DNA from: Channallabes apus
Lineage: Eukaryota; Chordata; Actinopteri; Siluriformes; Clariidae
Assembly: GCA_030522415.1 (NCBI GenBank)
Contig: CM060109.1
Span: 26,492,392-26,556,391, forward strand
Reading direction: 5' to 3'
DNA length: 64,000 bases
The position numbers were made by a program, and so were the translations under genes. The notes under the pieces are model-generated. The model was not told the DNA's origin, searched no databases, and saw nothing but the letters and a program-made list of their open reading frames with translations. Shown in pieces: positions 15,560-27,590 of this stretch (the stretch's first letter is position 1; each line of letters opens with the position of its first letter).

Positions 15560-15960
15560 CACCAGAACTGGACCATGGAGTTATAAATAAAGGAAGCCTG
15601 GTCTGATGAATCACATTTCCTTTTACATTATATTGACCATATTGCAATGATCCAAAGCACACCAGTAAATCTACATCAGAATGGCTGAAAAAGAAAAGAA
15701 TCAAGGTTATGGAATGGCCCAGTCAAAGTCCAGCCCTCAATCCAATTGAAATGCTGTGGCCGGGCCTTAAGCTGTGCATAAGCGAGTACTCAAAAACCTC
15801 AATGAACTGAAGCAATGTATGAAGAAGAATAGGCCAAAGTTCAACATAAGACTGATAAAGAAATATAGGAAATAATTACTTGAGGTTATTACTATTAAAG
15901 GTGGAAAAGTTGGATCTACAAGCTATTGAATCAGGGGGTCCACACGTTTTTTCTTTTTGG
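15560..15960 (+). mobile_element. Tc1-like transposase C-terminal relic
   Basis: The plus strand, with frameshifts, keeps three catalytic-region landmarks in order. These are WSDESHF near 15600 (first Asp), [20 protein letters not shown] near 15645-15705 (second Asp), and [20 protein letters not shown] near 15712-15771 (the NPIE Glu). The N-terminal DNA-binding half is absent and stops follow. A GGGGTCCACACG stretch near 15936 resembles the outer TIR zone of this class. It is inactive as it stands. Confidence 0.8.
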
Positions 15961-16795
15961 CTTAATTTTTGATAAATAAATAAGAGTACGGTGAAAAACA
16001 TTATATATTGTTTATTGTCTAAAGCTGTATTTACCTAATCTTAAGACCCACTACGAGGATTTTTATTGTGTTTTACGCAAAAAAAACATACAATTATAAG
16101 AGAATGTACTAACGTTTACTAACAATTGGATCAGGAGACTTTAACAGTCGAAGTTACCAGGTAGTGCATTTGTATTTAGTCCTGTGCACCCTCATATTAG
16201 AAAATCAAGATATGCTTTTACACTGAACCTTATTAATTGAGGACATGAAGTCCTTTATGAAACATGCTGGCTGCTTCATTTTTTATTATGCCTACGTGTC
16301 TGATTGCTCATCAATAAATAAATAAATAAATAAATAAACATTCAAATAAATGGTCTACGTAAATATATTTGTGTGCCTAATTCTGATCAAATCTGAGACT
16401 ATGGATAATGGTTGACAAGTTTTTCAGCAAATCTATGCATGTTTACTGCACATAGTCTCAGTGATGACACAGATTGGTGGCTGCAGTGGTTTGTAAGAAT
16501 GCACTGGCCCAATTCATCTGCAAGTTGTTTGAAAGTGTGAGGTGAATGTCATTGTGCTCTTATACTGTAGGTGTGCACACACATGGAAAGCTGAGCTGTG
16601 TTTACTCGTGGAGTCTTTGATGTGGTATTGATGGGCCAGATCTTTGTATTTAGTTAGGTCCCTGAGGCTATTAATGATAGTCTGGAGTGATGATGGTTTA
16701 TTTCAGCTTGAAGTTTTTTGTTCATCGTACCGCGTTGAAGCTCAAAATAAGCGGATTTGCTATTATTAGTACGCACAGCGGCTAATGGAGATGTA
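15961..16795. other. Non-coding DNA with an (AAAT)n tract
   Basis: Holds an AAAT microsatellite near 16312-16340; otherwise nothing was recognised. Confidence 0.55.
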
Positions 16796-17307
16796 CAGTA
16801 CAGGCCAAAAGTTTGGACACACCTTCACTTAATCAATGTGTTTTCTTTATTTTCATGACCATTTACATGGTAGATTCTCACTGAAGGCATCAAAACAATG
16901 AATGAACACATGTGTTATGAGTTATGTACTTAACAAAAAAAGGTGAAATAACTGAAAACATGTTTTATATTCTAGTTTCTTCAAAATAGCCCCCCTTTGC
17001 TCTGATTACTGCTTTGCACACTCTTGGCATTCTCTCGATGAGCTTCAAGAGAGCTTCAGGATTTCACCTGAAATGTTTCCAACAGTCTTGAAGGAGTTCC
17101 CAGAGGTGTTTAGCACTTGTTGGCCCCTTTGCCTTCACTCTGCGGTCCAGCTCACCCCAAACCATCTCGATTGGGTTCAGGTCCGGTGACTGTGGAGACC
17201 TTTTTTTGTTAAGTACGTAACTCCACATGTGTTCATTGGTCATGAAAATAAAGAAAACACATTGACAGATAGATGAGAAGGTGTGTCCAAACATTTGGCC
17301 TGTACTA
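16796..17307 (-). mobile_element. Internally deleted Tc1-like element with both TIRs
   Basis: The ends are terminal inverted repeats: CAGTACAGGCCAAAAGTTTG at the left and its near-complement ending GGCCTGTACTA at the right, each flanked by TA (16794-16795 and 17308-17309). The similarity extends inward (AATGTGTTTTCTTTATTTTC). The minus strand keeps only the transposase C-terminus: [20 protein letters not shown] near 17190, with the catalytic Glu, then AKHLWELLQDCW. A stop follows, and then remnants such as RMPRVCKAVI near 17025. The N-terminal and central regions have been deleted, so this is a non-autonomous derivative about 0.5 kb long. Confidence 0.9.
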
Positions 17308-17483
17308 TATATAAATGTTTTATCCATGATATAAGCTTACGACCAAATCCAAACTTCTCCAGTGTCTTGAAACGATAACCGCAATGAGACAACTACCTCC
17401 AGTGTGCCAGGGTCATAAAGAATATTCAAAAGTCGTCTAATGATAAAAAAAAAGACTAACGATTCTTAATAAACCCTGTTTGG

Positions 17484-18065
17484 TCAGGTGATATGATGGA
17501 CCGGCAGCACCCTCTCTAAACATTGCACAAGGACTTTAGCATCAGTATTAAGAAGGGAGATTGGATGCAATGAGCTACACTCAAGAGGGTTCTTGTCTTT
17601 TTTAAGGATTAATGAGATAACTGCCTGACGCATGGTTAGTGGTAGGGATTTTAATGAAAGTGACTCTTCAAAAACTGATAACAATAAAAAGGATAGCTGC
17701 TCTGAAAATGTTTTAAAGAAATCTGTTGGGAAACCACCCGGTGATTTGCTACTCTGCATAGATCTAATTGCTAATGCTCTTTCACCATGAGATTTTCTTC
17801 CAATTCAGCAACTGTCACTCGATCAATGCAAGGGATATGTATATTATCGAAAAAGACCTCCGAAGAGAGAATCGACACATGAATCAGAAGTGTATAGTGA
17901 CTATAGTAATAATTAAAGAAACATGAATTAATTTTAAGGCTATCTGTATATTTTTAAGCCTTGCTCATTTTTAATTACAGGGATGGATTGATTGGCAATC
18001 CTTTGTTTTAGCTGATGAGCAAGTGTTCGCCCTTGTCCCCAAGCCTTGTCCCCAAGCTCATAAGC
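17484..18065 (-). mobile_element. L1/Tx1-like LINE reverse transcriptase fragment
   Basis: The minus strand encodes the N-terminal part of an L1-type reverse transcriptase. The start, near 18060-17990, resembles the ARLLAHQLKQ..A..IP.I segment (here LAHQLKQRIANQSIPVIKN). Then comes QSSKSPGGFPTDFFKTFSEQ (17700-17757), then VISLILKKDKNPLECSSLHP and ISLLNTDAKVL, which match the K.PGPDGFP and YRPISLLN.D.K motifs. The catalytic YADD region is not present, so the copy is truncated, and it contains frame disruptions upstream. Confidence 0.85.
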
Positions 18066-18329
18066 TGGAAGTTTTTTACTCATATTTGGCTGTTATGAAT
18101 CTTTCCACATGGGCACTCATTGTACTCTTGCTTCAGAATGAAATAATCTGGATACTATAGATTTGTACACAAGCACTGCTGTTGGAAAAATAACTGTTCT
18201 GTGCTTATCACAAGTGCTCTAGTCACATGTGCTCATACTGTGTTTCAAAACACTCAGATAGATATAAAAGCGTAGCAGTTTATAAATTCAGAGGTCGAGT
18301 TTCCTTTCTGTTCTGATTACGATTAGGCC

Positions 18330-18440
18330 ACTTTCTATGGTCAATGCAGGGAAATTTTCCTTGCCATGATTCCTTCTGGCTTGACTAATGAATATTGTTA
18401 AAAGCTCTGTACAAATTTAATATAATGTAATCTAATTAAA
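18330..18440 (+). repeat. 3'-tail-like fragment of a common fish repeat
   Basis: The order GGGAAATTTTCCTTGCCATG, then TTGTTAAAAGCTCTGTACAA, then ATTTAATATAATG resembles the 3' end of a dispersed teleost repeat (the TTTTTCCTTGCCAC...TGTTAAAAGCGCTATACAAA type). Similar pieces occur at 60916-61003 and 62145-62230. Confidence 0.5.
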
Positions 18441-18503
18441 AATGCACTTGTTCTTCCATGTCCTTCAGTCCAGTGCATGGTTTGTTATATATTTCATCCA
18501 TTA

Positions 18504-18505
<2 letters not shown>

Positions 18506-18591
<86 letters not shown>

Positions 18592-18613
18592 CGTGCGTGC
18601 ATGCGTGAGTGAG

Positions 18614-18694
<81 letters not shown>

Positions 18695-18710
18695 GTGTTT
18701 GTGTGTGTTG
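18506..18710. repeat. Long (TG)n microsatellite with GCGTGCATGCGTGAGTGAG interruption
   Basis: Two long TG arrays are separated by a short variant block near 18585-18620. ORFs across it on either strand are repeat artefacts. Confidence 0.95.
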
Positions 18711-19230
18711 GGGGCTAAAAATGTGATTACGTAGTACTTATGAAACAGTTCATCAGAGATGAAGCGAATGAATGAACTAGTCTTTATAAAGGGCAAAATA
18801 GATGACAGAATCTCTAGGAATAATATAAATACTTGATTACAAAGTTGTGATGAGAGACATGGGGAAATGAATGTCAAATTGAAAAATTCTAGATACTAGA
18901 AAAGAAAAGAATAATTTTAAAGTCAGTTCTCTTTTATATTGTAATGTGTGCAATTCATGTATGTTCAGTTATCATCAGTTATCTTTGTCAATCATACCAG
19001 TGTGCACACAAACAAAGTAGTAAAATATTCTTACAAATTTCATATTTCTTCTTTATTCAGATTTTCTCGAAAAGCAACATAACCTCATAATATTTAGTAA
19101 CAAGTGAGCATGACATAATATTTTACAAGTAATGCTACAAGTTAGTTTTAATATTACTCAAACAAAGGCAATTGGACAGCAAATGGACAGCATGGCTTCT
19201 CTTAAAATATCATTAAAATGAAATGAAATG
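18711..19230. other. Non-coding DNA, nothing recognised
   Basis: No gene or element end was recognised before the LINE 3' end. Confidence 0.5.
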
Positions 19231-20075
19231 TTTCAAGATTCAAGATTCACGATTCTTTATTTGTCACATGCATAGTTATACAAGTACAACACGCAGTGAA
19301 ATGTATCCTGAACCGCTCCTACTTTGTGCAAATAACAGAAGAAACAAAAGAAATAATCTATAAATAGAAATTGAAATAGAAACAGCAATAAATAAATAAA
19401 TAAATAAATAATAGAAACAATTAAATTAAAAATATTCCTTTAGAAAATTTCCAAAAAAAAAAAAGGTACAAATGTAAACATAATAATAAAGTGTGTATAT
19501 GAGCAGGATAAAATGTAGTGCAAGTAATGCTTACAGTCCAGACTAAAGTGCAGTGTGCAGTGTGCAGTGTCAGCACAGCAGTGTGTGGGTGAACTGGTAC
19601 AGTCCTATGAATGGGAGAGTGGCCCATCATGGTTGAGGAGTCTAATCACCTGTGGATAAAACCTCCTCCTGAGTCTCTCCATTTTGGCCATAATGACCCG
19701 GAACCTTCTGCCTGAATGCAGAAGTTTGAACAGTCCATTATTGGGGTGCGACAAGTCCTTAATGATTCGAGCTGCCCTGGTTTTATATCTCCTGGTGTAG
19801 ATGTCCTGCATGGAGGGGAGAGTTAACCTGCAGGAGCGTTCAGCTGCTCCGATCACTCTCTGGAGGGCTTTTCTGTCCTGTACACAGCTATTCCCAAACC
19901 AGGATGAAATGTTCTGTGTAAGGATGCTCTCAACAGCACCCGAGTAGAAAGCCGTAAGGACAGCAGGGGAAACCCCAAACTTCCTCAACTGCCTCAGGTG
20001 GTACAGACGCTGCTTTGCCCTTTTCGTCTGAGCACAGATATGCTCAGTCCAAGTCAGATCCTCGGAGATGTGTTT
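19231..20075 (-). mobile_element. Rex/CR1-like LINE 3' end (C-terminus plus 3' UTR)
   Basis: On the minus strand, 20070 to about 19605 encodes the conserved C-terminal part of a fish non-LTR element. Landmarks are HICAQTKRAKQRLYHLRQLR, then VSPAVLTAFYSGAVESILTQ, then WFGNS, ERSCRLTLPSMQDIYTRR, and RRRFYPQVIRLLN. The 3' UTR follows to 19231 and ends in the typical (GATTCAA)-type tail; on the plus strand it reads TTCAAGATTCAAGATTCACG and TTTATTTGTCACATGCATAG. The catalytic RT core is missing, as is usual for 5'-truncated copies. The C-terminal frame is open for 127 codons. A second, longer and more decayed member of a related family is at 35945-37265. Confidence 0.85.
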
Positions 20076-21799
20076 TTAATAGAATTGTGTCTGTATTATT
20101 CATCTTTTCAAAATTCAAATAATGAATTCTCATTCAAATAAGAATCAAATGAGCAAATATTTTACTGCGTTAATGCAAATTCATTCGGAAATCCCCTTTA
20201 AAACACCCAGCATGTTGCTGATAAAAATCCGGTGAAATGTGGCTCCTTTGAGCCATTATGGCAGATTCAAATACACTGTGTTTTTCTTCTTCTGATTTTT
20301 TTCATACAAATTAGTCTTGACTAATTCCTCCATCATACAACAATTACCAATCCTGTGCTAGACGAGCAAAGCCAGTTAACTGCATCTTTTCAAGATACCA
20401 CTCATAGTGTGTCAGAGGGCAGTATCTGATACACACTACTGTATCTGTCCCCCTTCCACATCGATGATTTCAACATTGCCAGCGACTGATAGGGCAGACA
20501 GTATGCTACAGTTCCCTTTTCACTTTTGGACTCTCAGAAACATATGGCCACGGCATTGCTGGCATTGAAACTTAGCGATATCTGGATGATAAGGCAAACA
20601 CTTTTCTATTACGCCCTGTGTTTTAATGGTAGCAAAAATTGATGCTCATTGGACAAAATGCTACAATTTTTGTCCCATCCAGATGCTGCGCTTCTCTGGG
20701 TTAAAATGTGAATGTGGTCTAAAATGTGAATTTTTGCATAGACAAAACATATCTCTGTGTTTATGACCAATCCTCTCATCACTTGTCCTGCTGGGAGCCC
20801 AGCTTCTCCACATGATGATTGACAGATCACTCAAAGGCATGGAACCTCATAACCAACTGCCAGACTTCATATCAGTAAGAGTTCCACACTTATTGCATGG
20901 CTTATTTGCTCTCTAGAATTGTTTAATATTGTAAATAAATTGGAAGTAAAAAGTTATACTTTTGCATATTTAATATTTGCTTTTCTTTTAATTTTTTAGG
21001 TGTAGCTATCTGTCACTACTTAATTCAGTGAAAATGAGCAGTGTAGCTTTTTTTTATTGTTTTTTTTTTAAACCTGACAAACAGTTTTGTTGACTTGATT
21101 TTTGATGACTGAGAATGAAAATGCCAGAATAACATATGAAACATACAGTACAAAGCACAAAACACATGCTGTAAATGTTAATGCTTGTGAAAATGAGAGA
21201 ACAAAAATGCAAATAATTATTACATGATAGGTATCTTTGTTCAAATTTTTTTTATATGAGCATAACATAGAGCATTATGTGTCAGCATAAAAAGCAAACC
21301 AGACTTTTTTATGATTATCAGCTCACATCAGGACACACAGTACCATCTCCCTTTCCATTCCAATATTGGCTGACTAGACTTCCACTACACTGGGTAAATC
21401 TGTCCACCTGGCTGCTGGTCTCTGGATGGTGCCATAATGTTGTATTCTCTAATTATAACCTCTATTAGGGACGGCGACCTGAGAGGTGAATTTTGATCAT
21501 TAGCAATATCATTTGGGGACCAAAACATATCATTAAAAACCATGACATTTGCATGAATAAAAATTATTGATCAATAATGAAAACTGTTGAAGTACTTACA
21601 CAGTTCTGAAAGTTAGCTACTCAAGTTTTGTTTGTTCAGGTCAGCTCTGATAGACCTGCAAATGTTGGCTGATTAACCTAGCCAATGCTGCTCTTTTATG
21701 TCTGGCCTCAACAAATTGGTATAGTATGCTATGAAAGTCACTGATGAAGAACCGGAACATAAACAGAATTTTGACAATGAAATACAGCATGGTGAAGTA
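20076..21799. other. Non-coding DNA, nothing recognised
   Basis: Includes a relatively GC-balanced block at 20440-20840 with a 73-codon minus-strand frame that I do not recognise. Confidence 0.45.
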
Positions 21800-22140
21800 C
21801 ATTGCCTCGCCAAAAAGTTGAAAATTTCATTAAGATTTAATTTGACCGCATTTAGTTTTGATTACTACACAAGATGTGGTGGCTAATTCATGTGTGAAAA
21901 TGACTCCTTATTCTCTCTAAAACAATCTTTCACAATTTGAGTAATTGCATCTGAAAAGAAATAAATCCATTGTTGTGATAACCTGGTTATTCAGCTAGTC
22001 AGTTGACTTCCCATCAGTCTGGAATTGGGTCAATCTGGACTCATCAGCCCGCGTGACCTTTTTCCATTGATATGAAGCCCAATCTTTACGCTCCCTAGCA
22101 AATTGAAGCCTTTTTTCTAATTAGCCTCACATTTATCTCT
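21800..22140 (-). mobile_element. Tc1-like element relic, one TIR recognisable
   Basis: The left end reads TA then CATTGCCTCGCCAAAAAG, a diverged form of the CACTGCCTGGCCAAAAAA terminus also seen at 61007. The interior at 22020-22120 reads CTGGACTCATCAGCC, then AATCTTTACGCTCCCTAGCA. It matches the transposase-coding minus strand of the same family and aligns with 61270-61360. No intact right TIR was found. Confidence 0.6.
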
Positions 22141-22671
22141 CTCATGGATACTAATTAAGGATACCAATTAAGTTGTTTTGTTTAATATACAACTGCTATA
22201 GCTAGACAGGTGTCTAACATATGGATTAACGATATATGATATCAACATTGTTCAGTTGTCTGTGGTCGATATAGAGATAGAAAAAAAAAAGTAAGGAGAA
22301 ACAGGGCTGATGCAGTTAAGGCTGAGGACTGAATAAAGCCCTGGCCCAGTGCCTCCTGAATGTTGCCTTTGTCTCCTTCAAAGACCTGGTAGACCAGGAC
22401 ATGTAACAGCGTGGTTCAGTATAACTTGATGGTGCTCTCACCTGGCCGGGGTTGCTCAGTGGCTTTGGCAATGCTAAATCCTTTTGACAATAAACATTAA
22501 TGAGCTTGGGTGCCTTCCAGACTCTACTCACTGCCAGAATGTTAGAGCCAGATTGTTAGATAGACTCAGTGACTGCTCTGAGATGTACCAGAGGCTAGAA
22601 ACTTCTGTTTCTTAAATAACAGTTGGAGTGTAAATCATGCTAAACAAGTTTTGTTCAGATTCCCTGTTTTA
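22141..22671. other. Non-coding DNA, nothing recognised
   Basis: A 71-codon minus-strand frame at 22316-22531 has no recognisable family. An A10 run lies near 22281. Confidence 0.45.
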
Positions 22672-24231
22672 CTGTAGGGCCAAAAAGTATTTAGTCAGCC
22701 ACCAATTGTGCAATTTCTCCCAAGTAAAGATGAGAGAGACCTGTAATTTTCATCATAGGTATACCTCAACTATGAGAGACAAAATAAGAAAAAAAAATCC
22801 AGAAAATCACACTGTAGGATTTTTTAAAAAATGTATTTGCAAATTATGATGGAAAATACAGTAAGTATTTGCTCAATAACAAAATTTCATCTCAATACTT
22901 ATTATATATGTATATAATTGTTATATACCCTTTGTTGGGAATGATCGAGGTCAAACGTTTTTCACACACTGTTGCTGGTATTTTGGCCCATTCCTCCATG
23001 CAGATCTCCTCTAGAACAGGGATGTTTTGGGGCTGTTGCTGGGCAACACGGACTTTCAGTTCCCTCCAGATTTTCTATGGGGTTGAGATCTGGAGACTGG
23101 CTCAGCCACTCCAGGACCTTGAAATACTTCTTACGAAGCCACTCCTTTGTTGCCTGAGCGGTGTGTTTGGTATCATTGTCATGCTGAAAGACCCAGCCAC
23201 GTTTCATCTTCAATGCCCTTGCTGATGGAAGGAGGTTTTCACTCAAAATCTCACGATACATGGCCCCATTCATTCTTTCCTTTACACGGATCAGTCCTGG
23301 TCCCTTTGCAGATAAACAGCCCCAAAGCATGATGTTTCCATCACCATGCTTCACAGTAGGTATGGTGTTCTTTGGATGCAACTAATCATTCTTTCTCCCC
23401 CAAAAATTACAAGTTGAGTTTTACCAAAAAGTTATATTTTGGTTTCATCTGACCGTATGACATTCTCACAAACGTCTTCTGGATCATCCAAATGCTCTCT
23501 AGCAAACTTCAGATGGGCCTGGACATGTACTGACTTAAGCAGGGGGACACGTCTGGCACTGCAGAATTTGAGTCCTTGGCAGCACAGTGTGTTACTGATG
23601 GTAGCCTTTGTTACTTTTTTCCCAGCTCTCTGCAGGTTATTCACTAGGTCCCCCTGTGTGGTTCTGGGATTTTTGCCCTCAGTTCTTGTGATCGTTTTGA
23701 CCCCACAGGGTGAGATCTCGCGTGGATCCCCAGATCGAGGGAGATTATCAGTGCCCTTGTATGTCGTCCATTTTCTAATAATTGCTCCCACAGTTGATTT
23801 CTTCACACCAAGCTGCTTACCTACTACAGATTCAGTCTTCCCAGCCTGGTGCAGGTCAACAATTTTCTTTCTGGTCTCCTTTGACAGCTCTTTGGTCTTG
23901 GCCATAGTGGAGTTTGGAGTGTGACTGTTTGAGGTTGTGGACAAGAGTCTTTTATAATGATAACAGATGCCATTAATACAGGTAATGAGTAGAGGACAAA
24001 GGAGCCTCTTAAAGAAGAAGTTGCAGGTCTGTGAGAACCAGAAATCTTGCTTGTTTGTAGGTGACCAAATACTTATTTTACTGAGGAATTTACCAATTAA
24101 TTCATTCAAAATCCTACAATGTGATTTTCTGGATTTTATTTCTTCTTATTTCGTCTCTCATAGTTGAGGTATACCTATGATGAAAATTACAGGCCCCTCT
24201 CATCTTTTTAAATACTTTTTTTGCCCCACTG
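22672..24231 (-). mobile_element. Near full-length Tc1-like transposon with both long TIRs
   Basis: The element is about 1.56 kb. The left end is CTGTAGGGCCAAAAAGTATT after TA (22670-22671). The right end is its near-complement, finishing ACTTTTTTTGCCCCACTG at 24231; the right TA has become CA. The inverted repeats extend about 200 bases inward in a degenerate form; on the left arm ATTTTCATCATAGGTATACC lies at 22746-22765, and its complement lies at 24168-24187. This is a family common in fishes. It is transcribed from the minus strand and is intact in layout, but its transposase is broken (see the next entry). Confidence 0.95.
22925..23905 (-). pseudogene. Tc1-like transposase, frameshifted
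   Basis: The start is the ATG at 23903-23905 ([20 protein letters not shown]), chosen because it matches the family start. The upstream 68 codons of the same open frame are TIR sequence. The paired-like helix-turn-helix spans about residues 5-50 ([20 protein letters not shown]). A degraded GRPR-like linker follows, then a second HTH region and RSDETKI with the first catalytic Asp, just before a stop at about 23432. The reading resumes in another frame near 23381 ([20 protein letters not shown]), with the second Asp in [11 protein letters not shown] and the Glu in [11 protein letters not shown]. After that the C-terminus is scrambled by frame changes. A DDE transposase would act at the TIRs in the nucleus; this copy cannot encode one. 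Confidence 0.9.
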
Positions 24232-25114
24232 CATAACCATTCACATGTTCCATTTGAACCACATGCATCTCCATCCATGCTGACATATTTATTTCATGTT
24301 ATGAAATAAATTGTATATCTCACCCTGTTGACCTTACTTGCTAGTGTTTAAAGTAGTGTCAATGCAAACACCTTCACTCTTCAGATCCACATCACATCAT
24401 TGCCGGACTGCTTCTGTGATGCACTATTTCCCTCTTAAAAGATCCGTTCATCTCCATAAACTCACATTTATATTAGTCTCATTTCAATCAACTAACCAGC
24501 TCTTACTCACCGTGATACTATCCCCTCTGTCTAAACTCAGTGGAAAATCACCACTAGGAGAATTCTTTTCTGGCAATGATAAGCTGCACAACATACTGTC
24601 CAGGTGCACATAAAGTAGAATGACCTCTCAGATGACATTATCATCATTGCATCACCATGCCAAAATCTGCTCATATCCTGTTTCATCTACTTTCATTTTA
24701 TCTGTGTGAGATTGGCAGGTGCAGTTGACCTTGTGCTGAATTGTCCCCACTGTTTGGAGGTGAATACATTCTAGTGAAAGTGAAATGCAGTTTTCTTCAA
24801 CAGCTTATCCAAACAGCACATCATTTTATTTTACAATTATTATTGTAATCATTATTATTATTACAATAAACATTTAAACTACATTTCAGGTTTAGTTTAA
24901 AAAGTATTTTAAAAAACATGGCTAATGTTTAAGCAATTACTAAAATATTGAAGTTGTTTTGTCTTTGCTTTTTATTGCTCTTCTTTGCTATCATCAATCT
25001 TTTAATATTGCAAATACAATAGTTATATCCATGCATTCCTGCAAACCTACACTTTCAATGCTCATTGCATTATCATTTCTAATGAATAGAATGAAAGCTA
25101 TTTGATTACATATA
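24232..25114. other. Non-coding DNA, nothing recognised
   Basis: No exon or element end was recognised. A short ATT/AAT cluster lies near 24836-24865. Confidence 0.5.
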
Positions 25115-25424
25115 CACTGATCAGCCATAACACTCACCACAACACCATAACATGGTGATCATAACATTATGATCACCAGAATAATATTGAGTAGGTCCTC
25201 CCTTTTGCCACAGCTCTTGGTCCTACTCTGCAGTGGTCTACCTATACCTACCAAAAATGGTCCAAGGAAGGACACAGTGAACTAGTGTCAAGGTCATATG
25301 TGGCCAAGGCTCACAGATATGCTTGGGGACAAAAGGCTGGCCTGTGCAATCTGATCCAATAGAAGAGCTACTGTAGCTCAAATTGCTGAAAAGTTAAATG
25401 CTCGTTCCCATAAAACGGTATCAG

Positions 25425-25425
<1 letters not shown>
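25115..25425 (+). mobile_element. Truncated transposon of the CACTGATCAGCC family
   Basis: The left end is TA followed by CACTGATCAGCCATAACACT, the terminus of a common fish DNA transposon. The interior reads ATATTGAGTAGGTCCTCCCT and then CAAATTGCTGAAAAGTTAAA, also typical. The copy runs into a (CA)n tract at 25427 and its right TIR is not visible. A complete, different derivative with the same terminus is at 55711-56102. Confidence 0.65.

Positions 25426-25426
<1 letters not shown>

Positions 25427-25466
<40 letters not shown>
25427..25466. repeat. (CA)n microsatellite
   Basis: About 20 pure CA units. Confidence 0.95.
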
Positions 25467-25470
<4 letters not shown>

Positions 25471-26807
25471 ACCATAGATATCAGTGTAGGGGTCAAGCAG
25501 TCCCCCTGTGAAGGCGCTACTAGCCATGGCTAATGCATAATTAAAATTTAAAGGATTGCAGTGTTCAAGTTAAAAAGTTTGGTATTATAACAACAGCATT
25601 ATGTTTCACAGGTGAGTAAAACATTTTTAGAAAATTAACATTTGTGAAAAGGACATCAGTCGATAGCCATCACCAATTACCTTGAATTATGCAATTTTTT
25701 TACATACCAGATTTCCAGACAAGAATATATTATCCAGAAACTCATGCAAATTGGGTGAGGAAATGCAGGCAGGAAAAAGATCCTCTTTTAATTACCTTCT
25801 TTCAATAATCAATTATTTTACTCACTATCAGTGTGTGTGTTCAGCCTGAACCACACCAGTTTATAAAAGGGCAGCTGAAAGTGCTGTTACACCATTACTT
25901 TATGGAAATCTTTATAATATATGGCTTTACTGTGTTAAACACATGCTGCATTTGCAGTCAAAGATGACACTAAATGCATATAACACAGAACTTGGGAGAT
26001 CTTACTGCATCTATTAATGCTAGAATGAGTCCAGTGCTATCAATTGCAGTTTGGAACATTTAAATATTTCAATGCAATTTAAAACTGCTTATAGCATTGA
26101 TGATCAGTCTCAATCTCAATGATTCTTTGCTTTTATGAGGCTATATCAGTTTGAGTTACTGAGGCTATACAGATTAAGCACCCTTCAATAGGAAGTGCTT
26201 CAGGTACAACCAAGGACTTCTCTCTGTCATGTGTATTTTTTTTAGTAATGAAAAAAATATCAAGGTAGACTGCTGTAGTTTAACTAAATGTGTTCACTGG
26301 ACATTTGAAAAATTCTAAAGCCAAGAAAAATTACATTTACAGTCATCCCAGTTACCCCAGCACTCATGGACTTAAGGTGCCATTAACTCCTGAAGTGGTA
26401 CAGATGCTAATAATGACAATGCTGATGATATATTGTAAACAGAACTGTACTGTTTGTAATGTTTGTCACAATCTCAACAATCTTTGTAGTAAAAAAGTTT
26501 TTGTGTGAATCAAAACTTTAAACTTTTTTTTACTTGTTCATATTTCCATATTTTTCTTGCTATATAAATATTTAATTAAACTTTGACAACATATGATTAT
26601 AACTAAATTGCATATTTAACACAAAAACTATTGCCATAAACAACTGCAGGGTGATTTAGCACTTATCAAAATTGTGGAAAGTGTACAGGTTTTTATAGTG
26701 TTTTCCAAAGTCACACTGTTATGACCAGAACAATTTCAACATAATATTTTGACATTTGTGCTTTTTAACATGCTTGTGAATCAAAAATATAATTAAAAAA
26801 TATTCCC

Positions 26808-26812
<5 letters not shown>
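25467..26812. other. Non-coding DNA, nothing recognised
   Basis: No exon or transposon end was recognised. The next (CA)n tract is at 26813-26843. Confidence 0.5.

Positions 26813-26843
<31 letters not shown>
26813..26843. repeat. (CA)n microsatellite
   Basis: Short pure CA tract in AT-rich DNA just upstream of the promoter-like block. Confidence 0.9.
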
Positions 26844-26846
<3 letters not shown>

Positions 26847-27020
26847 ACAGATTTTGGTGTTGATCAAATAGTTGCTATTTGTGTGGAATCCTATTTTAAA
26901 AAATCAAATATCTGTGGTATGAAAAACAAGATCAAAACATTTTTACATGCTAATGGTTTTTATAAATTGTGTTCACGGCATGCATCTTATTGCCAATGTA
27001 TGTGTTTAGTTTTTGCAGCT

Positions 27021-27590
27021 AGGGGGCGTGGTGAGAGAAGACGCTCACGCTTTCTGGGCGGAGAAGCCGGCGGAAGGGGGAGGGGCCTGCTAGTTTTGAA
27101 ATATGAAGACGGACAAGGGGAAAACGAGCTTTTTTTTTTTTACTACATGGTGCAAGAACAAAAAAACGATTTTGACCTTTTGGGGGGAAAATCTGTTAAC
27201 TGGGACATTTGATTCTCTCAGACGCTGAATCGGTTAAGTGATCAGTTCCCAACGGGATTTATCAGGAACCGGCGTCGGTTGAATGTTTATACAAACATAG
27301 CAGTTTTTTAAGAATACGGAACATTTCGTGTTTTTGGGGGGCTATTTGAGCGTATATTTGTTTCCGTCACTGTTATACAAAACAGTTTTTTTTTCTTCTT
27401 TTGCTTGTTTGTTTGCTTGCTTGTTTTATGCCCTGAAGACCCGCACGCGCTTTCTGGGACACAGCGCGCGCGAGACGACTGAGCAGGGAAAGCACTGCGG
27501 CGTGAGGTGCGCGTGACTGAACGCAAAACTGCGTGATAAACAGTGTTTTTTGTTGTTGTTGCCATTGACCGCAGCTGGAAAGTGAAGATG
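27021..27590 (+). promoter_or_regulatory. CpG-rich promoter-like region
   Basis: An abrupt switch from AT-rich DNA to GC/CpG-rich DNA. It includes a GC/KLF-type box AGGGGGCGTGG (27021-27031), GGGCGGAG (27057-27064) and GGGGGAGGGGCC (27076-27087). Dense CpG follows at 27440-27520 (CACGCGC, GCGCGCGCGAGACG). It lies directly upstream of an ATG-free leader and a signal-peptide exon, so a TATA-less CpG promoter for that gene is the simplest reading. The transcription start is not visible from sequence alone. Confidence 0.6.

Noticed and set aside
22316..22531. 71-codon minus-strand ORF in a moderately GC-balanced block
   Set aside because: No family resemblance and no element ends nearby.
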